Shown here: positions 19,036 to 27,626 of the stretch, one piece after another
Position numbering within the stretch: position 1 is the first letter of the stretch
Layout of the letters: the number at the start of each line of letters is the position of its first letter
NCBI GenBank assembly: GCA_027021385.1
Contig: JALUUL010000030.1
Location: 1-48,072, forward strand
Origin: Planctomycetota bacterium
GTDB taxonomy: Bacteria; Planctomycetota; UBA1135; GCA-002748355
Length of the DNA: 48,072 bases
Reading direction: 5' to 3'
The notes under the pieces: generated by a model
Told to the model about the DNA's origin: nothing
Seen by the model: the letters and a program-made list of their open reading frames with translations, nothing else
The model's database searches: none
Translations under genes and position numbers: made by a program

Positions 19036-20261
19036 GTCTCGACCGCCTCCAGGTAGAGATCGAGATAGCAGTGCGCCGCCTCTCCGATGCTCGGAAAGCG
19101 TTCGGGGATCCCCTTCCGCAGTTCCTCGATCTTCCGGCGGTCCCGAACGAGCCGAGACAAGGTCACCCGCAAGGGCATGACCCCTCCCGCTCGGACGACG
19201 AGCCCCCCGCCGCGTTCGACCCGCTCGGGGAGCGCGCCCCGACCCGAGACGACGACGGGTACGCCGTGGAGAAGGGCCTCCTCGACGACCAGACCGTAGC
19301 TCTCGAGGCAGAGCGAGGGGAAGACCGCGAGGTCGAGTTCCGCGGCCGGGTGAGGTTCGCCCCTCCGGAAGGGCCCGAGCCAGCGGAACGGGATCCCGTA
19401 CGCGGCGGCTCGACGCCGCAGGGATTCGAGGTATGCGCCGTCCGGGGCGTGTCCGGCGAGGACGAGTTCGACCTCCCGGCCGAGATTCGCGAGCGCCTCC
19501 ACGAGGAGGTCGAGGCCCTTTTCGGGAACGAGGTTCCCGAAGGAACCGATCCGCAGGCGCTCCTTTCCGGACGGGAGTCCGTGCGCCTCCTTCCGGGAGC
19601 CTCCTTCCCCGACCCCGTGGGGAACGACGGCGAGGGGCCCATCCCAGGGCAGATGCCGCCGGATCAGCCTTGCGAAGGCCTTCGAGGGGACCGCGAGGAA
19701 GCGCGCGAGGGAGAGTTCGCGAAGGATGCGACGGTCCCGATCCCGAAGGGCTTCCACCGCCTCGGCCCGGGAGAGTGGAAGATCGAGCCGCACGCAGTCG
19801 ACGCAGGCCTCACGGCCCCGATCCTCGGGACATCGCACCCCCTTCGGGGCCCTCCGGAAGAAACGTGGACAGGCGGTCCAGAGGTCGTGCAGGGTCGCCC
19901 CCGCGGGAATGCCCAGGGCCGCCGCGCGCTGCAGGAGATCGGATCCGAGGTTCATCCAGTGATGGACGTGCAGGAAATCGGGCCTCTCGTCCTCGAGGAC
20001 CCGGGTCACAAAGGTCCCCGCCCAGGGCCAGTTCATCCGGAGGTCGTAGTTCTCCTCCGGGGGACGGCAGATACGGAGCACGCGAAGTCCCTCGATGTGC
20101 TCCTCGAGCACGCGTCCCCCCTGTTCCCTCCGTTCGCTTCCCGCGAGCACGAGGACCTCGTGCCCTTCCTGCTTCAGGGAGCGCCCGAGGCCTAGGACGA
20201 CCTCCTCCGTCCCCCCCCGAAACTCGGGCGGGAAGTTGTGGGCGGCGAGACAGACCTTCAT
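19032..20261 (-). CDS. GT4-family glycosyltransferase
   Basis: 409 residues, GT-B fold. N-terminal VCLAAHNFPPEFRGGTEEVV, FLHVHHWMNLGSDL and TLHDLWTACPRFF, then cysteines ending ACVDCV. C-terminal RIGSFGNLVPEKGLDLLVEAL, LVLAGHAPDG, AVFPSLCLESYGLVVEEAL and GVPVVVSGRGALPERV. It shares the HHWM...TLHDxWxxCPRF block and cysteine pattern with the GT4 at 14996-16453, so the two are paralogues. Overlaps of 4 nt couple it to deacetylases on both sides. Confidence 0.93.
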   Translation of the reverse strand: MKVCLAAHNFPPEFRGGTEEVVLGLGRSLKQEGHEVLVLAGSERREQGGRVLEEHIEGLRVLRICRPPEENYDLRMNWPWAGTFVTRVLEDERPDFLHVHHWMNLGSDLLQRAAALGIPAGATLHDLWTACPRFFRRAPKGVRCPEDRGREACVDCVRLDLPLSRAEAVEALRDRDRRILRELSLARFLAVPSKAFARLIRRHLPWDGPLAVVPHGVGEGGSRKEAHGLPSGKERLRIGSFGNLVPEKGLDLLVEALANLGREVELVLAGHAPDGAYLESLRRRAAAYGIPFRWLGPFRRGEPHPAAELDLAVFPSLCLESYGLVVEEALLHGVPVVVSGRGALPERVERGGGLVVRAGGVMPLRVTLSRLVRDRRKIEELRKGIPERFPSIGEAAHCYLDLYLEAVET

Positions 20262-20944
20262 CCCACGCCTCCGAAGCGGCCCTCCCGGAAGGCCTCGCCG
20301 TAACGGCTCCCCTTCGGGAGGTAGACCGAACGATGCGCGGCGAGTCCCATCAACTGATGGGGGTAGTCCGTGTAATGAACCTGGCTCGCGTGTGCGAGCA
20401 TGGCCCTCCGCTTCGTTTCGGCCGTCTCGGTGATGTCCACGATGAACTCCGCGGGCAGCGGGGACCAGACCTCAAACTCGAGAACCCGCGGCCCCTCCTC
20501 CCCCGGCCCCCGCACCCTCCCGAGCATCCGGTAGGCCGCCGCCGCCACGTGCGCGTGGTCGGCGTGCGCCTCCTCGGGCCAGGGCAGATAGACGAGGTCC
20601 GGCCTCCATGAAGCGAGGACGGTTTCCAGCATTCCCGCGACCATGTCCAGGTCCCGTTCGTTGACCTCCCGCCCGTCCGGCAATCCGAGGAACCGGGTCT
20701 CCAGGCCCCCGAGGATCTCCGCGGCGGCGAGAGCCTCCTTCCTCCTGGTTTCGGCCAGACCGGGTCCGAATCTTCCGTCCGGATCGCCGTTCGTGCCGTC
20801 GGTCACGAAGCAGACGAGGACCGGATCCCCCTGCCTTCGATGGAGGGCGAGGGTCCCCCCGATCCCGCAGGCTTCATCGTCGGGATGGGGCGCCAGGACG
20901 AGGACGCGCCCCCGAGGGGGGAGGATCAGCTTCGGAGGCCGCAC
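20258..20944 (-). CDS. PIG-L/LmbE-family N-deacetylase
   Basis: 228 residues. APHPDDEACGIGGTLAL carries the zinc motif (H20-P-D-D-E24), followed by CFVTDGTNGDPDGR, and EAHADH replaces the usual HPDH. It is the second deacetylase in the cluster and only loosely similar to the first. It is 4 nt-overlapped with the downstream GT4, while a 55-nt gap separates it from the upstream GT2, the largest gap in the operon. Probably de-N-acetylates an amino sugar of the exported glycan. Confidence 0.92.
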   Translation of the reverse strand: MRPPKLILPPRGRVLVLAPHPDDEACGIGGTLALHRRQGDPVLVCFVTDGTNGDPDGRFGPGLAETRRKEALAAAEILGGLETRFLGLPDGREVNERDLDMVAGMLETVLASWRPDLVYLPWPEEAHADHAHVAAAAYRMLGRVRGPGEEGPRVLEFEVWSPLPAEFIVDITETAETKRRAMLAHASQVHYTDYPHQLMGLAAHRSVYLPKGSRYGEAFREGRFGGVG

Positions 20945-20999
20945 GATCCCGGAATCCTAGGACGGCTCGAGGAATGGGGAAAGCCGCGGGTTCGGCCTC

Positions 21000-21932
21000 T
21001 CATCCCGCCAGCACCTCGTGGAGGATCCGCCGGAGTTCCGCCCGCGCATCCCGCCGTGAACGGCGGTCCCGGTGCCGGCGGCCGATCCTCCACCATTCCT
21101 GCCAGGCGCGGAGCCTAAGCATGAAGCGGACGAGCCTCTCCCCGAAGGCGCCGTGATGCTTCCGGTGGAAGGCGATCCGGTTCCGCGCCCAGGTCTCGAG
21201 CATCGAGGCGAACACGCGCGTCGACGCACCCTCGTGATGCAGGACCTCCGGGCCCGCGAGATATCGGATCCGGCCCCCCTCCTGGTGGAGGCGGAGACAG
21301 AAATCGACGTCGTTGTAGTAGAGCCAGAGTTCGGGATCGAGGCCCCCGAGCCTCTCCCATACCTCTCTCCTCACGAGGAAGCAGGCCCCGGGAGGCTGGA
21401 GCACGTCGCGGTCGTGAAGGTGATCGAAATCCCGCATGAAGTAGCGGTCCTCGATCCGCCGGATCAGGGGCCATCCCGCCCAGAACATGTCGTAGGTCAG
21501 GACGGTCGAAAGCCCGGGAAAACGCTTGCAGCTCCGTTGCACGCTCCCGTCGGGGGAGACGAGCCGCGGAGCGCAGCCCGCGTACTCCGGATGCCGTCGC
21601 AGGAAGTCCACGCAGGTCAAAAGAGCGCCGGGCCGGACCTCGGTGTCGGAGTTCAGGAGGCAGAGGATCTCTCCCCGCGCCTCGTCGGCGAGGCGGTTGT
21701 TTCCGACCGCGTAACCGAGGTTCGTCGAGGAACGGCGCAAACGGACCTCCGGGAAGCGGGCCTCCACGGCGTCCGCGCTGCCGTCCCCACTCCCGTTGTC
21801 GAGAAGAAGGATCTCCCTCCCCCCCTCGAAGGGATCCCGCTCGAGGGCCTCGAGACATCGAAGGGTAAGCTCCCTCGTGTTCCACGAGAGGATCAGGATG
21901 GAAAGCAAAGCTTCCTCACCTCGGCCCTCCAT
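21000..21932 (-). CDS. GT2-family glycosyltransferase (rhamnosyltransferase-like)
   Basis: 310 residues. SILILSWNTRELTLRCLEAL, ILLLDNGSGDGSADAV, STNLGYAVGNNRLADEA, ILCLLNSDTEVRPGAL (NSD metal motif), LQPPGACFLVRREVWERLGGLDPELWLYYNDVDFCLRL (subfamily ED region as ND) and LHHEGASTR. The C-terminal tail is Arg-rich. It starts 1 nt after the previous GT2 stop. A Mocca-type O-chain or rhamnan elongation role is plausible by family. Confidence 0.93.
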   Translation of the reverse strand: MEGRGEEALLSILILSWNTRELTLRCLEALERDPFEGGREILLLDNGSGDGSADAVEARFPEVRLRRSSTNLGYAVGNNRLADEARGEILCLLNSDTEVRPGALLTCVDFLRRHPEYAGCAPRLVSPDGSVQRSCKRFPGLSTVLTYDMFWAGWPLIRRIEDRYFMRDFDHLHDRDVLQPPGACFLVRREVWERLGGLDPELWLYYNDVDFCLRLHQEGGRIRYLAGPEVLHHEGASTRVFASMLETWARNRIAFHRKHHGAFGERLVRFMLRLRAWQEWWRIGRRHRDRRSRRDARAELRRILHEVLAG

Positions 21933-21933
21933 T

Positions 21934-23166
21934 TCAGACCTCGGCCGCGACTCCGGCCCTCCCCCGGGCCGCGACCGACTCCTCCTGCGCAGAAGGGACG
22001 CGCCGGAAACGGAAGACGCCGATCTCCTCGGGCTCGCTACCGTCGAGGGACAGCGCCCGGAAGAAATACTCGGATTCCCCGAAGGCTTCCCAGAACGAGG
22101 GACCGGGGGACCACCGATCTCCGGAGCCGAAGATCGCGGCCGCTAGCAGGAAGGCCGCGTCCTGACACATTTCGAGGATGAAGCGGTCGCATCGGCGCCC
22201 GAACTCGAGCACCGGCGGCTCCGTGACGTCCCCCAGGTCCCGGACTCTCGCCTCCATCTTCCGGCGGGCTCTCGTCGCGAAGCGCGTTCTCAAGAAGGCA
22301 CGGCACAGGGATTCGCTTAAGGTCCCGAGCGGGCCGTACCATTTCCCGTAGTAGTATGCGCGGGCCATGTGGTAGCGCCTCATCGCCTCCTTCGGATTCG
22401 TCGTCCCGGAGCGGTTGTAGAAGTGGGCGAGGTGCGCGTCCGGAAGATAGAAGAGTTCCTTCCCGGTCGCGCGGATCCGCCGGAAGAGGTCGGTGTCTTC
22501 GTAGTAGAGCGGGAAGTTCGGGTCGAAGAGCCCCCCGATCTCCTCGATCGTCGAGCGATCGAGCATGAGGCATGCCCCCGAGAGCATTTCGAGGGAGACG
22601 GGACCCTTGGCGCGGTAGACCGGAAGCGCCTCCGCGAGGCGGCGCGCCATGTAGGCCCGGTTCGCGGCGGGGAAGGCGTGCGCAAGCGTGCATCGCCACA
22701 GGTCCCCCAGGGTCGGCAGGACGTTCGGCGGCAGGAGTACCTCCCGTCCCCGCTCCCAGTATCCCGCGGGTCCGACGGCTCCGGCTTCCGGATGCGCGTC
22801 GAGAAACCTCCAGAGCCGTTCGATGCAGCCCTCGAGGAAAACCATGTCCGGGTTCAGAACCAGGACCCGCCTCCCCCCGGCCCGGGAATAGGCGAGGTTC
22901 ATACCCCGCGCGTATCCCGAGTTCTCCTCGTGGAGGATCACGGTCCCGGGCAGCTGCCCCCCCCCCGCCATTTCCTCGATCTTGGCGAAAGCCGCCTCGT
23001 CCCGGATCGGAGAGGCGTTGTCGACGAAGACGAACTCGATTCTCAGGGGCCTTCCGTCCGCAGCCCGCGGTTCCTGAGCGGCCAGGGACCGCAGCATGTC
23101 GAGACACAGACGGGTCGTGTTGTAGTTGACGACCAGCGCGGAGAGGTCGACGCCCGGATCCCCCAC
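21934..23166 (-). CDS. GT2-family glycosyltransferase with C-terminal extension
   Basis: 410 residues. LSALVVNYNTTRLCLDML, FVFVDNASPIRDE, ENSGYARGMNLAYSRAGG, VLVLNPDMVFLEGCIE (NPD metal motif), SGACLMLDRSTIEEIGGLFDPNFPLYYEDTDLFRRIRATG. About 130 residues follow the catalytic domain with no recognised motif. Start GTG 23166 is chosen because it lies 1 nt after the upstream ATPase stop; the only ATG in frame lies inside that gene. It follows Wzt directly, so it may make or cap the exported chain. Confidence 0.9.
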   Translation of the reverse strand: MGDPGVDLSALVVNYNTTRLCLDMLRSLAAQEPRAADGRPLRIEFVFVDNASPIRDEAAFAKIEEMAGGGQLPGTVILHEENSGYARGMNLAYSRAGGRRVLVLNPDMVFLEGCIERLWRFLDAHPEAGAVGPAGYWERGREVLLPPNVLPTLGDLWRCTLAHAFPAANRAYMARRLAEALPVYRAKGPVSLEMLSGACLMLDRSTIEEIGGLFDPNFPLYYEDTDLFRRIRATGKELFYLPDAHLAHFYNRSGTTNPKEAMRRYHMARAYYYGKWYGPLGTLSESLCRAFLRTRFATRARRKMEARVRDLGDVTEPPVLEFGRRCDRFILEMCQDAAFLLAAAIFGSGDRWSPGPSFWEAFGESEYFFRALSLDGSEPEEIGVFRFRRVPSAQEESVAARGRAGVAAEV

Positions 23167-23167
23167 T

Positions 23168-24442
23168 TCAGGATTCCCCGCCGCGCACCCGCGCGCCCAC
23201 CCCCTCGCGCACGACCCATTCGTGCTCCTGGAGGAAGAGGCCGACTTCCTTTCCATCGTTCATGACGACAAGGTTCCGGGGAGCCAGGGCCTGGTGGTAG
23301 CGGTGAACCCCCCGCTCGTCCATCAGCCAGACGAAGAGCACGAACTCGCCCGAAAGCAGTCGAAGGCCTGGTAAAAGGAGTTCTACGACCCCCTCCTGCC
23401 CGCCGAACACGACCCCGTCCATGCCCGTCGTATGGCCGATGCAATGCGTCGTGTCGGTCCGGGTCAGTCCGATCCCCATGCAGAGAGGAATCGGATCTCC
23501 GTCGTTCCTGTAGCGCACCCGGATCTTGAGGTCCGAGAGGGGCGGGACCTCGTAGGCGGGCTCCTCCGTGCGCATGTCGAGGATCTCGATCTCCTCGATG
23601 TGAGGCCCCTTCGGACCGCTCTCCACCGGTTCGCCCGGAAGGTTCTCGAGCACGTCCGTCTCCCGGCCGACCAGCTCCTTCTCGTAGGTCGCGTAGGCGT
23701 TGGTGACCGCGACCGCGGAGTCGTGCATGCGCACCCGCCCCTGGTGGATCCAGAGGGCGTCGTCACAGAGCTGCCGGACGTCGTAGAGACTGTGCGAACA
23801 GAAGAGGATCGTCTTCTTCCTCTCCTTGAAGGACCAGATCTTCTCGACGCACTTGCGCTGAAAGTGCATGTCCCCGACGGCCAGGATCTCGTCGATGATC
23901 AGGACGTCCGGATCGACAGCGATCGCCGTGCTGAACCCGAGCCTGCAGACCATCCCGCTCGAATAGGTGCGGATCGGTGAATCGATGAACCGCTCGAGTT
24001 CCGAGAATTCCAGGATCTCCTCGAACTTGGCCTCCGTCTCGGCGCGCGAGAACCCCATCATCGCGGCGTTCAGATAGATGTTTTCCCGCCCGGTGAAATC
24101 CATGTGGAAGCCGGCGCCGAGTTCGAGGAGGGAAGCCACGCGCCCGTGGATCCGGTATCTCCCGGAAGTCGGGAAGCTCGTTCCGGTCAGAATCTTGAGA
24201 AGGGTGCTCTTCCCTGCCCCGTTGGGTCCGACGAGGCCGACGGCCCGACCCTTCGGCACGGAGAAGCTCACGTCCTTCAGCGCGAAGACCTTCCGGTGCC
24301 TGTCCTTGCCGGAAACGAAGGGGAGGACTTCGAGGATCCGGTTGTAGGGGTTCCCGTAGACCCTGTATTCCTTGGAGAGCCCCTCTACGACGACGGCGGG
24401 CTCTCCGCCGGATTCCGTTCTGCCGGGTTCCGCTCCGCTCAT
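23168..24442 (-). CDS. wzt: polysaccharide ABC exporter ATPase with C-terminal cargo domain (Wzt type)
   Basis: 424 residues. Walker A GPNGAGKST 72-80, signature SSGM 161-164, Walker B LIIDE 181-185, H-loop His217. The long loop and tail after about 260 (ESGPKGPHIEEIEIL..., IGLTRTDTTHCIGHTTG) match the beta-sandwich C-terminal domain of Wzt. In ABC-dependent O-antigen export that domain recognises a cap on the non-reducing end of the finished glycan. Start ATG 24442 is 2 nt past the permease stop. Confidence 0.93.
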   Translation of the reverse strand: MSGAEPGRTESGGEPAVVVEGLSKEYRVYGNPYNRILEVLPFVSGKDRHRKVFALKDVSFSVPKGRAVGLVGPNGAGKSTLLKILTGTSFPTSGRYRIHGRVASLLELGAGFHMDFTGRENIYLNAAMMGFSRAETEAKFEEILEFSELERFIDSPIRTYSSGMVCRLGFSTAIAVDPDVLIIDEILAVGDMHFQRKCVEKIWSFKERKKTILFCSHSLYDVRQLCDDALWIHQGRVRMHDSAVAVTNAYATYEKELVGRETDVLENLPGEPVESGPKGPHIEEIEILDMRTEEPAYEVPPLSDLKIRVRYRNDGDPIPLCMGIGLTRTDTTHCIGHTTGMDGVVFGGQEGVVELLLPGLRLLSGEFVLFVWLMDERGVHRYHQALAPRNLVVMNDGKEVGLFLQEHEWVVREGVGARVRGGES

Positions 24443-24444
24443 TC

Positions 24445-25368
24445 TCAGACCTCGTCCGCGAAGCGGTGCTGAAGGGAACGGAAGACCAGGAAGCCGAAGA
24501 AGAAAAAGAAGACGGCGGGCAGGGCGGCGGTCCCGACCGCATCGAGGATGTAGCCCATCGAGGGCGCCGTGCCGTCCGGCAGGGGGATCCCGAGGACCGC
24601 CCTGTGCGCCCGCAGGAGCGGGGTCATCGGGTTCCATTCGAGCCAACCCAGAAGAGTGCGGATGCCGCTCAGGTCGCCGCCCCGTCCGAGGAGCATCTCC
24701 TCGTACCAGAAGATCGGCGTCGCGAAGAACCAGAGGTTCGCGACGATCGGGAAGATCTGATTGATGTCCCGGAAGAAGACGTTCCAGGAGGCGAGGATCA
24801 GCCCCACGCCGATCGTGAACAGGGCCTGGACGACGAGGACGAGGGGCAGGAGAAGGAGTCCGTATCCCGGAAACACGAAGCCCGTGAGGGCCGAGAGGAT
24901 GTAGTACGCGAGGACCCCGACGAGATAGACGACGAGATTCACGGCGATCAGGTGCAGCGGAAGGAGCTGCGCCGGAAACGCGACCTTCTTGATCAGGTTG
25001 CCGTTCTCGATGATCAGGGTCGTGCACCGGACGGCGGTCTCGACGAAGGCGGTCCAGGCGAGGACGCCCGTGAAGAGATACATCGGATACCAGAGAGGAT
25101 GCGCCCCCTCCGGGGAGCGGACCGCGAACATCAGACCGAAGACGAGGTAGTAGGTCAGGAAGAGGAAGATCGGATGGACGAGCACCCAGAACACCCCGAG
25201 CAGGCTGCCGCGGAACCTCCCCAGGAACTCCCGCCGGAAGAAGTTCCGGACGAGGGCCATGTTCCTTTGGATCAGGAACGGGTAGGCGGCGGCCTCGAGG
25301 AGGAATCCGGGCCAGCGGGCTCCCTCCCGGTCGGCGTCGTAGCTGTGGTTCATGCTGTCTCGCATCAT
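24445..25368 (-). CDS. wzm: polysaccharide ABC exporter permease (ABC-2, Wzm type)
   Basis: 307 residues with about six hydrophobic segments: IFLFLTYYLVFGLMF, LIAVNLVVYLVGVLAYYIL, LLLLPLVLVVQALFTIGVGLIL, IFPIVANLWFFATPIFWY and ALPAVFFFFFGFLVF. RNFFRREFLGRFRGSLLGVFW is typical of the family N terminus, and VFFRDINQIFPI is the conserved cytoplasmic loop. It forms the inner-membrane channel for the adjacent ATPase. Start ATG 25368 (MMRDSMNHS) is preferred, but 25365 and 25353 are possible because no strong ribosome site is visible. It is the first gene of the ten-gene cluster. Confidence 0.93.
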   Translation of the reverse strand: MMRDSMNHSYDADREGARWPGFLLEAAAYPFLIQRNMALVRNFFRREFLGRFRGSLLGVFWVLVHPIFLFLTYYLVFGLMFAVRSPEGAHPLWYPMYLFTGVLAWTAFVETAVRCTTLIIENGNLIKKVAFPAQLLPLHLIAVNLVVYLVGVLAYYILSALTGFVFPGYGLLLLPLVLVVQALFTIGVGLILASWNVFFRDINQIFPIVANLWFFATPIFWYEEMLLGRGGDLSGIRTLLGWLEWNPMTPLLRAHRAVLGIPLPDGTAPSMGYILDAVGTAALPAVFFFFFGFLVFRSLQHRFADEV

Positions 25369-25445
25369 CGACTCGGCGGAAACCGCGGTCGCCCGCGACC
25401 TCGAGGGGTCCGCCGTTCCTCCATCGGCAGGAACGAGTATAGGTC

Positions 25446-25904
25446 CTAGCGGCCGCCTCCGAGTTCCCGCTGCCAGCGGGACAAGCGCGAACGCAAATGA
25501 TAGAGGAGCCGCTTCTCGGCCTCGCGATCCTGCCCGGAGTCCTCCCATCCCTCCTCCTTCGGGGCCAGGGGGGTGGCCATGTCGCCGTAGGATTCGAGAT
25601 CGACATGGAAACGGATCTCGTAGGCGCCCCCCTCCCCGGGGAGGACCTCGAGGACGCCGCGGCTCCGCCGGCCTCGTCCGAACGGCATGGGGCGCACCCG
25701 CCATCCGGTGACGATGCGCCTCCTTCCGCGATCGATCCCCTTCCGGTTCAGCGGAAACTCGGTCTTCAGGGCCTCGAGGCAGCAGGACCAGACGACTTCG
25801 AAATCGAGACCGCGCACCTCGAACTCCAGGTCGTCGCGGTAGTAGGAACGACAGGCGGCGCCCGCGAGGAGGAGGAGGCCCGGAATCGCCGCGAAGACTC
25901 GCAT
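25446..25904 (-). CDS. small putative lipoprotein
   Basis: 152 residues. A signal peptide MRVFAAIPGLLLLAGAAC has Cys18 as lipid anchor. The mature part contains FEVVWSCCLEALKTEFPLNRKG, RRIVTGWRVRPMPFG and YEIRFHVDLESYGDM, like small envelope lipoproteins of unknown role. A C-terminal charged helix (EAEKRLLYHLRSRLSRWQREL) may be a coiled coil. It lies 44 nt after the TPR-protease gene and 77 nt before wzm, so it may be cotranscribed with either. Confidence 0.75.
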   Translation of the reverse strand: MRVFAAIPGLLLLAGAACRSYYRDDLEFEVRGLDFEVVWSCCLEALKTEFPLNRKGIDRGRRRIVTGWRVRPMPFGRGRRSRGVLEVLPGEGGAYEIRFHVDLESYGDMATPLAPKEEGWEDSGQDREAEKRLLYHLRSRLSRWQRELGGGR

Positions 25905-25948
25905 CGCAGAAGGTTGCAGAAGGGCGGCCGGAAGATCAACCGCCGGCC

Positions 25949-27523
25949 TCAGAACATCCGGAACGGGAGGAGCTTCATGCGGATCTCCGCCTCCACGCCC
26001 GCTCCCTCCGCTCCGGCGAGTTCCAGGGCGTCCTCGACCCGCCCGGTGAGGACGGCCGCCTCGAGGGCGAGCCGCCGAAGTTCCGCCCGGGTCGAGGGTT
26101 CGAGACCGTCCTCGAAGAGTTCCGCGAGGAACGAGGCGAGGGCCGGGTCCTTCCGAGCGAGTTCACGTCGCGTATGCCCGTGCGTGATCGGTTGCCCGGC
26201 CGCTTTCGCGAAGGAGAACCAGGCCTCGACGCCCTGGGCGAAGTACTCGGCCGAGTTCGCGGCGGCGTAGTAGTCGAGGAGGAGGCCCTCCCTTTTCGCC
26301 CCGAGGTAGAGGCTCTCGATCCTCCGTTTGGCCCCCTCGGGGAGCGCATAGAGATGGACCTGATGAGCCACCTCGTGGACGAAGGTCTGGAAACCGCCTT
26401 CCAAAGCCTCGTCGAGGGCCTCGACCCCGGTGGCCGCGTGCTTTCCCCCCATGCCCCGGACATCGTCCCAGACCCTCCCGTCGAAGGTCTTCCGGCCGCG
26501 GAGCCAGGCCCTGTCCGGATCCGCGGTCGTGCGTTCGACCTCCATCAGGAAATCGTGGGTCGCCCCATTCGCGACCGCGATCCGCAACCAGGAACCGAAG
26601 GGGGTCAGGGAGGCGAGCGCGACCCTCCGGCGAAGGGGCGAGAGCCGATCCCAGTCCTTCAGGAAGCGGCGGATCCAAGGGGGCGCCTCCCCCGCCGGGG
26701 CGCGGAGGGACCAGATCCGCTCGAGGATCCCGGATTCGACGAGGGGACTCCTCTTCCGGTTCCGGGAGAGCAGGAGTTCGCCCAGGAGACGCAGGGCCAG
26801 AGGGTGGACCGGGTCGCGCTTCAGGACCTCGTGGAGCTTGTTCTCCGCCTCGCGGAACGCGCCCGCCTTCTGGAGACCCACGGCGTCCAGGAGCGGCGGA
26901 AGGGCGGGGGCCGGACGCGGAGAGAGGAGCCCGGTTCCCAAGCGGACGAGGGCCTCGACCTGGTGGAGGTCGGTCGCGAGGAGGGACCTGTAGGACCGCT
27001 CGGCCTCCCGCAGCCGGCGGTTCCGGTAGAGGGCGGAGGCATAGGCGGCGTTCAAGTCCGGATCGGAACCCCCGAGGTCGGCCCGCGCGCGCCGGGCGCG
27101 ACGAAGGGCCTCCGGGAAGTCCCCGTTCCTCAGGAGAGCGCGGATCTCGAGGGCGCGGGCGCCCGGGTCCCGCCGATCCTCGCGGAGGAGGGCCTCGGCG
27201 TACCGCAGGGAGAGGTCGGCCCTTCCGAGCATCATCCACGCCCGGCCGAGCCCGAGCCTCGCCCGGCGCCTCCACGAGGCATTCTCGCCGGCCGCTTCGA
27301 GCAGGCGGCGGAAAGATCCGAGCGCCAGGGAGGGGTCCCCGTGGTCGAGACCGCGGAGTCCCCTCCCCAGCAGCACGGATGGGGGAAGGAAGGAGTGTGA
27401 AGCCGATGCGCCGTCGCCGGAAGGGGAAGGAAGCTTCGTCGCGTCTCCGGCGCTCATGCCGGACGCCCATGACCCCACCAGGAGGAGAGCGAGGCAGGCG
27501 TGGATTCCATGCAACGATCGCAT
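25949..27523 (-). CDS. exported TPR protein with C-terminal HExxH metalloprotease-like domain
   Basis: 524 residues. A hydrophobic leader (ACLALLLVGSWASG) suggests export. Residues about 50-270 are alpha-helical TPR-like repeats (LALGSFRRLLEAAGE, ALRRARRARADLGGSDPDL, AERSYRSLLATD, AENKLHEVLKRDPVHPLAL). The C-terminal domain has HEVAH at 383-387 followed by Glu426 in NSAEYFAQGVEAWF. This spacing and motif are those of gluzincins related to the anthrax lethal-factor-like peptidases. ATG 27523 is used; TTG 27529 is just upstream. Target unknown. Confidence 0.82.
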   Translation of the reverse strand: MRSLHGIHACLALLLVGSWASGMSAGDATKLPSPSGDGASASHSFLPPSVLLGRGLRGLDHGDPSLALGSFRRLLEAAGENASWRRRARLGLGRAWMMLGRADLSLRYAEALLREDRRDPGARALEIRALLRNGDFPEALRRARRARADLGGSDPDLNAAYASALYRNRRLREAERSYRSLLATDLHQVEALVRLGTGLLSPRPAPALPPLLDAVGLQKAGAFREAENKLHEVLKRDPVHPLALRLLGELLLSRNRKRSPLVESGILERIWSLRAPAGEAPPWIRRFLKDWDRLSPLRRRVALASLTPFGSWLRIAVANGATHDFLMEVERTTADPDRAWLRGRKTFDGRVWDDVRGMGGKHAATGVEALDEALEGGFQTFVHEVAHQVHLYALPEGAKRRIESLYLGAKREGLLLDYYAAANSAEYFAQGVEAWFSFAKAAGQPITHGHTRRELARKDPALASFLAELFEDGLEPSTRAELRRLALEAAVLTGRVEDALELAGAEGAGVEAEIRMKLLPFRMF

Positions 27524-27626
27524 CGGCAAAGAAGTCTATCCCATGATGCGACCGCGCAACGGCACGCCCCCGGAACCTCCATTCGCGAACGGGGGAGGAA
27601 GGCTCCGTTTCCGATACCATCGGGAC

